This document shows, one piece after another, positions 1-14,915 of a stretch of DNA of 64,000 bases. This DNA is from Paramecium octaurelia (taxonomy: Eukaryota > Ciliophora > Oligohymenophorea > Peniculida > Parameciidae), in assembly GCA_905182995.1 (NCBI GenBank), contig CAJJDP010000050.1, forward strand, positions 128,877-192,876. Direction: 5' to 3'. Within the stretch, counting starts at the first letter, position 1; each line of letters begins with the position of its first letter. The notes under the pieces were generated by a model. The model did no database searches, was not told where the DNA came from, and saw only the letters and a program-made list of their open reading frames with translations. Position numbers and translations under genes: made by a program.

Positions 1-2
1 TT

Positions 3-3000
3 TCATTCAATTTACAAATCATCTTGCTGAAGTTTCTCTATTACTTAGGTTTCGAGTTATAAAATATTATTCAAAGCGGACTAGTACTTATATTTAACTT
101 CGTCTAATTCCTGTAACTTTAAACTTATTTCTCTATTTTCCTATTTAGGAGATATAAATTAGGATTATTGGAATGGAATTTTTTGCATAGGTGAACTTTA
201 GTGTTAATAAGGAGAAGGTTGTTAAATATTCGAAGGCCTTAAAAAGTCTTTTGGATATCTGTCCCAAGATGTTCTTCTTTAACTTTGTCTCATTTGTCTA
301 TAAGGAGATTTAAAAGAATCTCTATCAGCCGCTCTTTCTCGTTTCATTTCTTCTATAGCCTCCAGTACTTCAGCTCTTTGCCTTTTTCTATGATCTTATT
401 ATATTTAGAATTTTGAAATATTGTCCCTTAATTGATCAATTTACTAATTTAGTTACATAATATGCATTTCTAGATTTGTTCGTTCATTTTATAAAAAGGA
501 GATTTGATTTTCATAATCTAAAATCACTTTTCTTTAATACTCAATGGTGTCATACAGCTCTTAAGGATCTTCTTAAGATATCCTAGCTCTTAATTCATTA
601 ATTGTATTTTCATATGCTCTTCTTTCTGCATAAAATTCTATATCTTTAGTGGATATTTATGATCTTTATAAAATTTCCAAGTGCTATCTTAGTTCATAGA
701 GCTCATTTTACCTTTATTTTTCATATCTTAAAATCAATTCTTTCCAATTTTCTCCTTCAGGATACTTTTATACATTGCTCTATAAAAGTTAATCAATTCT
801 TCTTAGAAATTCTTAAATAAGTTATTCTTTTTCCACCTCATGAGAATCCTTTAGTTTTTATATTAAAACTGACTCACTCTAAGGATAATTTTATTAAAAT
901 TATTGTTCCATTTTTTCTCTTTCTTAAGTTCTTATTTTAGTAAGTTCTTCCTTTAATTCATCTTTAAGAATTTGCTAAAATGATTACATATTCAATTCTA
1001 ACTATTCTTCTTTTTCAGCAATTACTTGAATCAGCTATTATCTATTTAGCTCAACTTAATCATATTTTTATCTCCAGAAAGTTGCTGTTTAGGTTGGATC
1101 ACCTCCATATTTTTAAGTTTCGATTTTGATGCTCTGTTAGGCTATTTCATTATACTTTTATTCCCAATATGCACAATTTGAAATAGCTTTCTATAGGTCT
1201 TTTTCAAGTTAGGAAATTTGATATTATCTAGATTACACAGTATCTTATTAGCTAGGCTCAATTTTTTATTATTATTCTAATTCATAAACTCTTTTTTTAT
1301 AAAATGTGACCTCTCCTTAAAATGTTTAATTTTCACTTCTCAATTTTTCGATCAAATCAGATTCAAAATCATGAATAGACTGTGAATCCTTATCAAAATA
1401 TAAAGTTTAAGCAACTTCTTCTTTTTGTTTTAGTATTTCTTGTACATGCTCAGGATCTTTATATAAAGCTTCTAAGGCTTCTTAATATTTATCCTTCCAA
1501 TATTATACCTATAACTCATTTTCTCCTTGCGATATAACTCTTTAGATTGATAATTATTAAGTTTAATTTTAATAATCTTATAGTTTCTTTTTCAGAACTA
1601 AATTTTCCTCTTAAATATCTTTAATTTACAATTTTAGATTATTAATTTCCAAATCACTTTCTAATTTTGATTAATCTTTTGTTTTTTATAAAAGCATCAA
1701 TGCTTCTTCCTGATCATGAATTAATTTTGTTTACTCTAACATCTTATTTTAAACACTTGTAGGAGATAATTATTGACTATATTCATTTAAAACTTATTGA
1801 TATTTTTGTTTCCAGAAATCGACTTATTATCCAATTAAATCAATTTACTTCTCTAAATCTGAAACACGTAATTTTGTATTTTCAGCCACTGTGGGATCTT
1901 AGAGATCATTAACAGTATTGTTTAAAATCTAAACTTACTATTACTACCTTATTAATTCGCTTTAATTCATCTATAAGTCAATCAACAATTTTGAATTATT
2001 TAACTTTAGACTGCTATTAATTTCTAGAAGATCAGCTATTTATTTTTACTAATCGTTTCCATTTAAGGCTTCTCTCATTTATACAATAACACTAAAAATA
2101 ATTTAAATAAGCTTACTCTTTATTTTCCTTCTATAATTCTTTAATTTAATTTTCTAAACTTTGAATATGATCATTTTGACGTGTACTTATAGATTCTTAT
2201 TATTATTTTGGTTGCATAGCAGCATTGAACTTATTTTAAATATCTATAAGTTACTAAGAGAGATTGACCTTGTCCTATTACAATTAATTTATCTAATTCT
2301 CAAGTTATTATATTTATTTATTTTCTTATATTAGAGGCAATTCACTAACTTATTGTTCTTTTAATTCTTATATTTAATTTGATTATTCTTAAGGATACTT
2401 TTCAGATAATAAATCTGTATATTATTTTTTCCAAAATTCTACTTTTTATTGATCTTTTAAGGCATCCAAAATTTTATCTTATTGCTATTGAATTAGGTTT
2501 TATGCTTTTTGTAATTCTTTTTGTTAGTCATTAATTTGAGACTAATAAACGATATTTTATTCTTACATTTATAACAATTCCTAACTATCAGTTACAATTT
2601 GTTAAGTGGGCTAATTTATTTCATTTTTTTATAGTTATCCTTTTAAATATTCAATTTATTCATTGCTTATTTAATTTATTTTTTCTAAATTTTCAATATT
2701 TTTTCTCAAATTTTCAATTTCCTCTTGCAAACTATCAATCTATTATTAAGGCTCTGAATAAATTTCTTAAGATTTATTGTTTTCCAACTACAGTTTTAAT
2801 TAATTAATTTAATCTTATGCTTACAAAAGTTTAGCTTAAGAGGAAGTAGGTGAAAGTTAGGAATATTATTCTTATAATAAATTATTGTATTTTTCCCTCT
2901 CCTTTTCTGTGTTTTATTGGGATACTAATAATTTTTTTTGTAAATCTTCAATCTCTAATGTTGGAAGATTTTAACGACATTCAAGTAATTCATGGTATTT

Positions 3001-6000
3001 GTTGTTCCATAACTCACTATCAGCTAGGGAATCTTTTAATTTTTATTTTGCTTCACTTAGTTATCCTACTAATGATGATAGCTCATTCTCATATTTTTAT
3101 TAAGATATTAAATGTTATTCTTCTAAATCATGAATCTGTTTTTATTAATTTAAAATCTTTTCTTTTAAACCATTTGGCGTTAGATTTTCTGATTATAACT
3201 CAAGTAATTCTTGGTATGATTTTTTGGCTTTTTATAATTCTAGTTGAAGTAAATTATTTTCATCCTGCAATTATTTTATGTTTTATTAAGAGAAATCCTG
3301 TTTGAGGCTTTCTTACAATTCAATTAATTAATTTGTTTTTGAAATTAATTAGTTTTAAATTGAAATTTATTCTTATTAATTCTAATCGATCTAGGTTTTG
3401 AATTTTATTAATTGAGATTGTAATGATTATTTTTCTTGCATGAGAGTTGCAACAGTACTTTCATTCACACCATTCCCAATCATATCTTTAAACTTCTGTA
3501 AATCATCATTTCTTTATTTTTCAATTTCAGAAATTTATTGGGTTAATAATTAGATTGTCTACTCTAATTGCGACACAACCAAGGCTTTTTAAGGATCAGT
3601 AGAAAATTAAATTGCCTCTTCTTAACCTGCAGGCTTAATTATTTATTCATTAATAAGCTATGTGATACGATTTTAGGCAAGTAATAACTCTTGTTGAAGT
3701 TAAAGCTTAACTTGGTATAATTCTTCGTATTACTATTTTAACAATTAATACTCTGATAATGGAGTTTAAGCAGGCTGATTGGGCAAAATTACAGTTTCTT
3801 GTTGAAAAACATCTTATGGAATATTTTAATTTAACTATTTTGTATCTTCTAATAACTTCTAGTAGGATTATTTCCAAAAGGCAGGGTTTTGCTAATCGAT
3901 TTAAGATTTAAGATCAGAAATATATTATTTTAATTAATCTATTTAATTAGTGTAATCATCTGCCGTACTTTATAGCTACAATTTTTAAATATTGGAAATT
4001 TGGGTAACTTAATCAAGTTTAAGTTATAATTAATCTAATTCTTATTATTTTTAAAACAAATAGGATTGTTGCTCTTTAGATAACTATTCTAATTCCTTGT
4101 TTTCTTGAGCTTTATCTGAATACTACTTGTTCAATTATGTAAGAGCATTTTTGGCTTCTTCAGAGCTCAGTTTTTCGATTTCTTCTGGAGCAAGAATGTT
4201 CTGAACTTAAGTTTATTTGCTCTCTAACAATTCATGATACTTTTTATTCCATAGTTCTGCATCTTTTTGTGCATCCTTCAATTTTTCCTAAGCTTCACTT
4301 AATTGTCCCTAAAGTTATGGCACTTCAGTTTCCACCTTCTGTTCAAGTTCATTAATCACTTCTTGTTGATCATGAATTTCTTTTGTTTATTGTAATATCT
4401 TTTCCTTTTATCCTCCAGGAGTTAAGTTTTACTATTGCAAGTCTAATAACTCTTAATATTGATCTTTAGCTGTTTGTATTTGTTGTTCCAATAGTTTTAT
4501 CTCGTTATCCTTTTCTCGAATTTGCTCTTCTTTCTCGCTCTATTTGGTATCATCTTGTAAATCCACAATTTATTTGTTCTTCTAAAGTAATTAATTCTAC
4601 AATGCAATTTGTTCTTACTACAATTGATCACATTTATTTTGTAATTGTCTTAAATCAGATTAGAGTTATTATTTATCAGAAGTCAAGCTAATAATTTAGG
4701 ATTCATTGACCCCTTCTCCAAGCATTTTTTCAAAAGATTTTAGATCATCCTTTCTCTACTATTCAACATCCTAAATTTATTTCTTGAGATTCACACATTC
4801 TGCTTAGAGTTGGCTGATTTAAAGGACTTTTTCAGGATCTGTTTAGAATTATATCTGTTTCTCGCTACCTTAAGGTTTTTAGATTTATTATTGCAATTAC
4901 TCATTAAGCTATTACTTGGTTTAGAGTAATTCATCTTAGATTATTATCTGTTATGCTTTTAATTCTTCATTTTCTTTTTGAAGATCATTTAATTTCTCTA
5001 ATTTAATTTTAAGTAATTCAACTTCTTCATTTAAAACTTCTTTAGGCTTCACTTCTCCTTCTTGTTAGGCTACTTGCTGTTCCTGTTAATCTCCTACCTA
5101 TGTTGAGCTAATTTCAGGTTACTTTTTAGCCAATTACTAATATTATTACTTCCAAAAGTCTGCATTTTCTTAATCAACTTTATTTTTCAAATCTAAAATT
5201 TCTTTCCTTTGAGCTTCATCCTTGACCACTAAATCTTTGAGTTAACTATTAAGGATTTAAGTTTGTTATTCATGTACAGCTTTCTCTTATTGTGCTTCCT
5301 TAGCTTGTTGTTATACTTTCTCCTATGAAGTATCTAGATCTTATCTAAGGTGCTAAACCACCATCTCTAATTCTCTATTTTCTTGAGCTTTATCTGAATA
5401 CTACTTGTTCAATTATGTAAGAGCATTTTTGGCTTCTTCAGAGCTCAATTTTTCGATTTCTTCTGGAGCAAGAATGTTCTGAACTTAAGTTTATTTGCTC
5501 TCTAACAATTCATGATACTTTTTATTCCATAGTTCTGCATCCTTTTGTGCATCCTTCAATTTTTCCTAAGCTTCACTTAATTGTCCCTAAAGTTATGGCA
5601 CTTCAGTTTCCACCTTCTGTTCAAGTTCATTAATCACTTCTTGTTGATCATGAATTTCTTTTGTTTATTGTAATATCTTTTCCTTTTATCCTCCAGGAGT
5701 TAAGTTTTACTATTGCAAGTCTAATAACTCTTAATATTGATCTTTAGCTGTTTGTATTTGTTGTTCCAATAGTTTTATCTCGTTATCCTTTTCTCGAATT
5801 TGCTCTTCTTTCTCGCTGTATTTGGTATCATCTTGTAAATCCACAATTTATTTGTTCTTTTAAAGTAATTAATCTTATAAAGCTATTTGTTCTTACTACA
5901 ACTTATCACATTAATTTTGTAGTAGTCTTAAATCAGATTAGAGTTACTATTTATCAGTAGTCAAGCTAATAATTTAGGATTCATTGACCCCTTCTCCAAT

Positions 6001-9000
6001 CATTTTTTCAAAAGATTTTAGATCATCCTTTCTCTACTATTCAACATCCTAAATTTATTTCTTGAGATTCACACATTCTGCTTAGAGTTGGCTGATTTAA
6101 AGGACTTTTTCAGGATCTGTTTAGAATTATATCTGTTTCTCACTACCTTAAGGTTTTTAGATTTATTATTGCAATTACTCATTTAGATATTACTTGGTTT
6201 AAATTAATTCATCTTTTAATTTGATTTATTCCTTTTTCAATTCATCTATTTCATTCTGGTTTTAAGAAGCCATTTCTTATGGATCTTTCATTTAATTTTA
6301 TAAATTTTCGTTTACTTGAAGTTACTCATTATTTATTTATTATTATTTCTTCAACTCATCATTCAATTTTTTTAAAGCATCTTTAGCTTAATCTAAACTA
6401 TAATTTTCTATTTATTCTGGTTTCACAAAATCATCAACTTATTATTATTTTGCTTCTTAAAGATCTTTGTAGTTTTTATTCCATAAATCTGCTTAACTTT
6501 AAGCTTCTTTAAATTTTTCTTCTGCTTCACATAAGAGTTATTAAAGTTGCGGTATTTCTGTTTCCACCTTATGTTGAAGTTCATTAATCACTTCTTGTTA
6601 ATCATGAATTTCTTTTGTTTATTGTAATATCTTTTCCTTTTATCCTCCAGGAGTTAAGTTTTACTATTGCAAGTCTAATAACTCTTAATATTGATCTTTA
6701 GCTGTTTGTATTTGTTGTTCCAATAGTTTTATCTCGTTATCCTTTTCTCGAATTTGCTCTTCTTTCTCGCTGTATTTGGTATCATCTTGTAAATCCACAA
6801 TTTATTTGTTCTTTTAAAGTAATTAATCTTATAAAGCTATTTGTTCTTACTACAACTTATCACATTAATTTTGTAGTAGTCTTAAATCAGATTAGAGTTA
6901 CTATTTATCAGTAGTCAAGCTAATAATTTAGGATTCATTGACCCCTTCTCCAATCATTTTTTCAAAAGATTTTAGATCATCCTTTCTCTACTATTCAACA
7001 TCCTAAATTTATTTCTTGAGATTCACACATTCTGCTTAGAGTTGGCTGATTTAAAGGACTTTTTCAGGATCTGTTTAGAATTATATCTGTTTCTCACTAC
7101 CTTAAGGTTTTTAGATTTATTATTGCAATTACTCATTTAGATATTACTTGGTTTAAATTAATTCATCTTTTAATTTGATTTATTCCTTTTTCAATTCATC
7201 TATTTCATTCTGGTTTTAAGAAGCCATTTCTTATGGATCTTTCATTTAATTTTATAAATTTTCGTTTACTTGAAGTTACTCATTATTTATTTATTATTAT
7301 TTCTTCAACTCATCATTCAATTTTTTTAAAGCATCTTTAGCTTAATCTAAACTATAATTTTCTATTTATTCTGGTTTCACAAAATCATCAACTTATTATT
7401 GTTTTGCTTCTTAAAGATCTTTGTAGTTTTTATTCCATAAATCTGCTTAACTTTAAGCTTCTTTAAATTTTTCTTCTGCTTCACATAAGAGTTATTAAAG
7501 TTGCGGTATTTCTGTTTCCACCTTATGTTGAAGTTCATTAATCACTTCTTGTTAATCATGAATTTCTTTTGTTTATTGTAATATCTTTTCCTTTTATCCT
7601 CCAGGAGTTAAGTTTTACTATTGCAAGTCTAATAACTCTTAATATTGATCTTTAGCTGTTTGTATTTGTTGTTCCAATAGTTTTATCTCGTTATCCTTTT
7701 CTCGAATTTGCTCTTCTTTCTGGCTCTATTTGGTATCATCTTGTAAATCCACAATTTATTTGTTCTTCTAAAGTAATTAATTCTACAATGCAATTTGTTC
7801 TTACTACAATTGATCACATTTATTTTGTAATTGTCTTAAATCAGATTAGAGTTACTATTTATCAGTAGTCAAGCTAATAATTTAGGATTCATTGACCCCT
7901 TCTCCAAGCATTTTTTCAAAAGATTTTAGATCATCCTTTCTCTACTATTCAACATCCTAAATTTATTTCTTGAGATTCACACATTCTGCTTAGAGTTGGC
8001 TGATTTAAAGGACTTTTTCAGGATCTGTTTAGAATTATATCTGTTTCTCGCTACCTTAAGGTTTTTAGATTTATTATTGCAATTACTCATTTAGTTATTG
8101 CTTGGTTTAAATTAATTCATCCTTTAATTTGATTTATTCCTTTTTCAATTCATCTATTTCATTCTGATTTTAAGAAGCCATTTCTTATGGATCTTTCATT
8201 TATTTTTATAAATTTTCGTTTACTTGAAGTTACTCATTATTTATTTATTATTATTTCTTCAACTCATCATTCAATTTTTTTAAAGCATCTTTAGCTTAAT
8301 CTAAACTATAATTTTCTATTTATTCTGGTTTCACAAAATCATCAACTTATTATTGTTTTGCTTCTTAAAGATCTTTGTAGTTTTTATTCCATAAATCTGC
8401 TTGACTTTAAGCTTCTTTAAATTTTTCTTCTGCTTCACATAAGAGTTATTAAAGTTGCGGTACTTCTGTTTCCACCTTCTGTTCAAGTTCATTAATCACT
8501 TCTTGTTAATCATGAATTTCTTTTGTTTATTGTAATATCTTTTCCTTTTATCCTCCAGGAGTTAAGTTTTACTATTGCAAGTCTAATAACTCTTAATATT
8601 GATCTTTAGCTGTTTGTATTTGTTGTTCCAATAGTTTTATCTCGTTATCCTTTTCTCGAATTTGCTCTTCTTTCTGGCTCTATTTGGTATCATCTTGTAA
8701 ATCTACAATTTATTTGTTCTTCTAAAGTAATTAATTCTACAATGCAATTTGTTCTTACTACAATTGATCACATTTGTTTTGTAATATTCTTAAATCAGAT
8801 TAAAGTTACTATTTATCAGAAGTCAAGCCAATAATTTAGGATTCATTGACTCCTTCACCAAGCATTTTTTCAAAAGATTTTAGATCATCCTTTCTCTACT
8901 ATTCAACATCCTAAATTTGTTTCTTGAGATTCACACATTCTGCTTAGAGTTGGCTGATTTAAAGGACTTTTTCAGGATCTGTTTAGAATTATATCTGTTT

Positions 9001-12000
9001 CTCGCTACCTTAAGGTTTTTAGATTTATTATTGCAATTACTCATTTAGTTATTGCTTGGTTTAAATTAATTCATCCTTTAATTTGATTTATTCCTTTTTC
9101 AATTCATCTATTTCATTCTGATTTTAAGAAGCCATTTCTTATGGATCTTTCATTTATTTTTATAAATTTTCGTTTACTTGAAGTTACTCATTATTTATTT
9201 ATTATTATTTCTTCAACTCATCATTCAATTTTTTTAAAGCATCTTTAGCTTAATCTAAACTATAATTTTCTATTTATTCTGGTTTCACAAAATCATCAAC
9301 TTATTATTGTTTTGCTTCTTAAAGATCTTTGTAGTTTTTATTCCATAAATCTGCTTGACTTTAAGCTTCTTTAAATTTTTCTTCTGCTTCACATAAGAGT
9401 TATTAAAGTTGCGGTACTTCAGTTTCCACCTTATGTTGAAGTTCATTAATCACTTCTTGTTGATCATGAATTTCTTTTGTTTATTGTAATATCTTTTCCT
9501 TTTATCCTCCAGGAGTTAAGTTTTATTATTGCAAGTCTAATAGCTCTTAATATTGATCTTTAGCTGTTTATATTTGTTGTTCTAATAGTTTTATCTCGTT
9601 ATCCTTTTCTCGAATTTGCTATTCTTTCTCGCTCAATTTGGTATCATCTTGTAAATCCACAATTTATTTGTTCTTCTAAAGTAATTAATTCTACAATGCA
9701 ATTTGTTCTTACTACAATTGATCACATTTATTTTGTAATATTCTTAATTCAGATTAAAGTTACTATTTATCAGAAGTCAAGCCAATAATTTAGGATTCAT
9801 TGACTCCTTCACCAAGCATATTTTCAAAAGATTTTAGATCATCCTTTCTCTACTATTCAACATCCTAAATTTGTTTCTTGAGATTCACACATTCTGCTTA
9901 GAGTGAGCTGATTTAAAGGACTTTTTCAGGATCTGTTTAGAATTATATCTGTTTCTCGCTACCTTACGGTTTTTAGATTTATTATTACATTTACTCATTC
10001 AGCTATTACTTGGTTTAAATTAATTCATCCTTTAATTTGATTTATTCCTTTCTCAATTCATCTATTTCATTTTCTCTTTTACTAAATACTTCATTTTCTT
10101 CTTTCAAATTTTTATCTTATTTTTGTCTTTTTAATTGATTCATCATTTCTTTCAAATCATTATTTTCATTTTATTATAAAATTAGCTCTTATTATAATTT
10201 ATTTATCTAAATTAATTGCTATCTTTAATCAGTTTGTAATTTCTATTTTTAAGTTACTAAATCTGCAATACATTATTAATCTGCTCCCTCACCAATAATT
10301 TACTTGAAAGATTTAAGATCCTCTTATCTTTATTATTCCACCTCTTATATTTAATCTTTTAATATAATATTTTCTGTTTGTAAAATATTCATTTACTTTA
10401 ATTTATCTTCTTATAATTCATCCGCACTCTCGATGTCTTTTTCTTCAAACTATCCTAAATTTTACTAATTCAATTGTTTTAATAACTCTATAATTTAATC
10501 TTAAAGTGAAATTTAATTTTTTTTTAGTGTGTCATTTTCTTCCACCAGGGTAATAAGTTCATCATTCTTAATCAATTTTTCATTTTCCAAATTATGTATT
10601 AACTCCTTTTATTGGACAATTTATTTCTTATAGTCTTCTGGCTATTTCTCTTGATATAACTCATTCAAAATTTCTTAATATTACTTTTTACTTATATCAT
10701 ATTATTGCTGTAATTTTATTCTTTCTTCAACTAATTCCTTTACTTATTACTTTAAATCTATATTTTATCTTTTAAGGATCAAATTTTCTGCATCCAGACT
10801 TTCCAATTAACTAAGGTTTTAGTCTTATGGTTAATAAATTTAGTTTTCAATCAACTAGTCATATTTTTACCTTAACAATTTAGCTTGTTCCTATAATTAT
10901 ATTTTTTCAAATTCCAATTAGTTTATTTTATCTTAATTATCTCTAAAAGAATTAAGTACATTCTAAAATTCATCTCTTTATTATATTGGAAATGAATCAA
11001 TAACATTCTATCTTTAGTTTGTTTAATGCGAATCATGAATATTTGACTAAATTATAGAAACTTTTTAAGGAGCGCTCATGTTCATAACAAATGGATGTAT
11101 CTTCAAAGGAGAAATTCTAATTGGACTCAAATATTTAACTGGTGTGAGCGCTATTGAAAATCTAGTAGGTGACTATTTTAATTTATTATTATTGCTTATT
11201 AGTTTTAGATCATCGTTTTTTAATCTAACTAAAGAATTAAGCAATGAAATTTATTTTAAAATAGTTGGAATGCTTAATCCTCCTTATTACAAATACTCAA
11301 TATGTCCAATAATTTTTGAAAAGACTTCCTCGGAGGATAATCCTTAAGAACATGATCTTCCTAACTATGGACTTTGATTATTTAAAATTCGTCTTACTGC
11401 TTTTGGAGTTTCATATGCTTTTAATTCTTCTATATCTTAATTAATTTTTGTCAAATATATTTCTATTTACTAATAATCAATTTCTTTATTCAAGTTATCT
11501 TGTTTGGCAAGGAATGATATTTAGGACTTAATCAATTCCTTTAAAATTGTTATTGAATTAAGGTATTTAGTTTAGATGGAATTTCCTTGTTTATAATTTT
11601 AGATATTATTTTGAAGTTATTCTAAAAGCTTATGAATGTTGGAAGGAGTATGATTTTAGGCTTCACTTTGATCGAGATTTAATTTTTTAATGGATGAAAT
11701 ATCTTATTTATTTTCTAACTAATTAATGCTTAATAAATAAGATATTTTTGACTCTAAATATTAATTTTCTTCCTTTAACTTTTCATATTCTCCAGATAAA
11801 TCTATTTACATTTAATTATCCATTTATGGTTAATTTCTGATGTAAGAATTTAATTGCTCTCTATATTTTTTCTCTTACTCCTATGCTTTATTGATTTCTT
11901 GGTTTAATGTAGAGATTTCTAGAAGCAAGATCTTTTATTCATCTTTATATGTTTTTCTATATTATAATTTAAATTTACATCTGCTGCTCTAACTAATTTT

Positions 12001-12184
12001 TGTTTTCTTCAAGCTCCTTTATTATTTAATTTTGCCTTTGAATTTCAAATCCCATCAAAACTTTTTCGCATTTTAAGTTTATCATTTTATCATTTTGGCT
12101 AGGTTACTAAGATACAACTTAAAGTCTTTAAGGTGCTCTTTAAGGAGAGCAAATTTAATAGTATGGTTGGTTTTATCCTCTCAT
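3..12184 (-). CDS. Giant coiled-coil protein with 318-residue tandem repeats
   Basis: I do not recognise a named family. Reading TAA/TAG as Gln gives one frame of about 4044 residues from the ATG at 12184-12182 (M-R-G-Q-N-Q) to the TGA at 5-3 (C terminus D-D-L-Q-I-E). Two short introns are needed, 11957-11978 (22 nt) and 2092-2116 (25 nt, GTAAGC...TTTAG); spliced length is an exact multiple of three. Composition is almost wholly Glu, Lys, Gln, Leu, Asn and Ser in heptad-like order, with no membrane segment. The middle holds six copies of a long unit containing K-D-D-L-K-S-F-E and G-E-G-V-N-E-S. Such proteins are usually structural (centrosome, cortex, Golgi tether or basal body); that role is inference. 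The stop lies at the window edge, so the 3' side is not visible. Confidence 0.85.
4094..10060 (-). repeat. Near-identical 954-bp (and one 1278-bp) coding tandem repeats
   Basis: The anchor CCTCCAGGAGTTAAGTTTTA occurs with at most one change at 4412, 5690, 6644, 7598, 8552 and 9506. The steps are 1278, 954, 954, 954 and 954 bp, all multiples of three (426 and 318 codons). The 1278-bp step differs by a 108-codon longer linker, and a related linker flanks the first anchor near 4094-4200. Copies differ by only a few scattered bases, so amplification is recent or copies are being homogenised. A decayed relative of the unit continues at about 10260-10330, suggesting older expansion rounds. Confidence 0.9.
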
Positions 12185-14915
12185 TTCAAATTCAAATTTA
12201 TTTTAATAATAATCTAATAAACGTTATTAAAATATATGCAAGCTAATTAGTATAATACATATAAAATCAGAATTAGAAAAGGCAGAGATTGCACCTTAAA
12301 GAGCCCTCTTAATTTAATTTAAGATTATAGTTGGAAGTGAAAAAATAGATCGTTACGATTTATATTATTTGATTTTATTAATATTATAAGTTTCTTATAA
12401 GCTTTGATTATTATTAAAGCTGTATTTTGTTTGATTTTCAGATTAGCCCTAAAAAAGTATTGTGAACTTTTGATTTTGGCTGTGTCAGATAAAATTAATC
12501 AGGATTTCAAATTGAAAGTCAAAAATCATCAATATGAGTCTTGATATTTTAAACTTGGTTTAATTCGAGCGAGATATGTTACTCTGAGAATTATCTTTCT
12601 GTCATTTAACTATATTCCAATTTACTTACCTAAGTAATACAAAATACTCAATTCACTAAGTTAGATAAATTATTTAGATATTTAGAATAGATTGTTAATA
12701 ATGAAAGACACTATAGAAGCTTTTTCTCAAAAAGATCTAAAAACTACGGAAAGAAGCAAAAAATATTATATGATGGTTTAAAATTATTGAAAAGCATATT
12801 CCAAATCAACCAAATCTCGATAATATTTTAAATATTTTGCATACTTAGTTAGCTTAGTAATTCAATTTCTAATTGTTTCAAATTTATTTTTGATAATACA
12901 AACTAATATTTTGTTAAACCTAGTTAAGATTAGTATTTTATTTTGAGGATTTTCAATCAAAACATCTCATATTAGTTGAAAATCAAACTAAAAAAAAAAG
13001 GAAATCAAATTTGATAACTTTTAGCTAAGTTGAGGAATCAACAAACCTTTCTAACTTAAGATTCTATTTGAAATTTGTGGATATCGTTTGTGATAATGAT
13101 CCTTTCTGTTGTTCAAACATCTGTTTGATTAAGAACTGTATCCTAAGCATAAACATTCAAGCTTAGTTTTTTTTTAACATAATAAAAAATTCTCCTAATA
13201 GAGTTAAATTTATATTTGTGAATTATTTATCTTAGAAAATTGTTTCTTATTTTTATATAAGAAACAAATCAACAATCACATTTATCATTCTCGTCTTGAA
13301 ATAATTAATGATGTCATATATCAACAATTAATCTGTACGTTAAATCGTTGAGTGTAATGAAATTACAAATTTAAACCATATTTTAAATAGATTTATTACA
13401 AAACTGAAATCGATCAAAGTAACAATTTATGAATTTGGCTTAAACTATGAAGGTGAATTAGTTTAATACAATGATTCTAATTAAATAACTCTTACAATAA
13501 GACATTAAAGTGATTTAAACGAAAGTATCTAGAATTTCGAATCATCTAACCATTTAATAAATTGTAAAACCTTATATATCAATCTATAAAGAAGTGAAAG
13601 CAAATTTTAGAAGGATTTTACAATTTTTTAGTAATTTTTATGTAAAAAATTGAATTGATCAATATTGATTAAAATATCATGATTAATTGTTGATATAAAT
13701 TGCTATCAGACAAAAATTTTTAAATATTTTTGTGATTTAATTATCAAATATTGAAAGAATAATACCAGCTCAAGAATTGAACTTAAATAAATAATTAAAA
13801 TTAAATTAATTGTTTGAAAAAATTTATAATTTAAAGGTAATTTATAGAATAGGATAGTTATTATAAAATAAAATAGATTAATTTTCCTGAAACCTCCTTG
13901 ATAGATATCTAAAGGCATATCAGATAATATAATTTAATATAATATCTAATAATAAAAGGTCTTTACAACAATTCTAAGATTTGAAATATTGAAAGACAAA
14001 ATTTTTTCTAGGAGTTATTTTTCTAATTGGTTTAAGCGTTACGGATTATTAATGCAAGATTTATTATTGTTCATTAAGAAATTTATCTGGTAATATTTTT
14101 GGATTCAACTGAGGCAAGTCTGGTAAAAGAAAAACTATAATATACTTCATCCAAAACTTTTGACTTAAGAATTAGCCTATTGGTTAAATTACCAAAAACT
14201 CCTGAATTTAATAATGATTTTTTAATTCATTAAATAATAACATTAAATAACGGATATATAACCTCATGATTTTCCTAATTTTAGTTATAAAGAATCAATA
14301 TTTTTTATTCCAATAGTATTTAAATATTTTTCTATCTTTTTTCGGTCAGAATAAAGGTCTTTTAACTTGTATTAATTAGAAATTTTTAAATAATTTCGAT
14401 TCTTGAAAAAGAGATTTTTGAGTTGAAAATCATTTTATGTTAGATTGCTTAAGACAATGCGTATTACCTTTGGTCAAAGGAAAACCATTAAATTAATAAA
14501 AAGGGCTTAGGATTAAATTGGAAAAAAAAATAGTGGCAAAAAATTTTGAACATAATAACAAAAAATACAAATTGTAAATAACGAAATGGATCAGAAAATA
14601 TTAAATAAAAATAAGTATTTATAAGACCAAACTTTTCTCATTAACTCAACCACAGTAGTTTCAAAGGAATTCACAAATGTTTAAAATTAATAGAAATAAT
14701 GATGGATAAATGTTTTAATATTTTTTTCTACTATATTCTTAAGGGTAGTACATCCTTCATTCTGTTTTGTAATTAAATTTCTAATCTTGTAGAGGCTGAA
14801 GTGCCTAAAATATCTACAAAAGGAAGTCTTTATTAAAATAAATCTATGTATTTTTTTTTATAATAGTTAAATACTGGTGAAATTTTAGATACAATTTAAA
14901 AATAAAAATCAGGTT
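12185..14915. other. 2.7-kb stretch without a confident gene
   Basis: Very A+T-rich. Both strands are broken by TGA in every frame over short distances and I could not build an intron-supported gene. Two patches look faintly protein-like. One is a minus-strand hydrophobic run at about 13706-13918. Just upstream at about 14010-14210 (minus) is a run containing F-G-N-L-T-N-R-L and K-V-L-D-E-V-Y-Y. They are not in one frame and may be remains of a dead membrane-protein gene. The stretch is several times longer than the other spacers here. Confidence 0.5.

Noticed and set aside
2850-3305. Hydrophobic 151-residue frame on the plus strand
   Set aside because: Antisense to the giant coiled-coil gene, whose frame is continuous here; the hydrophobic look comes from the complement of Glu/Lys/Gln codons.
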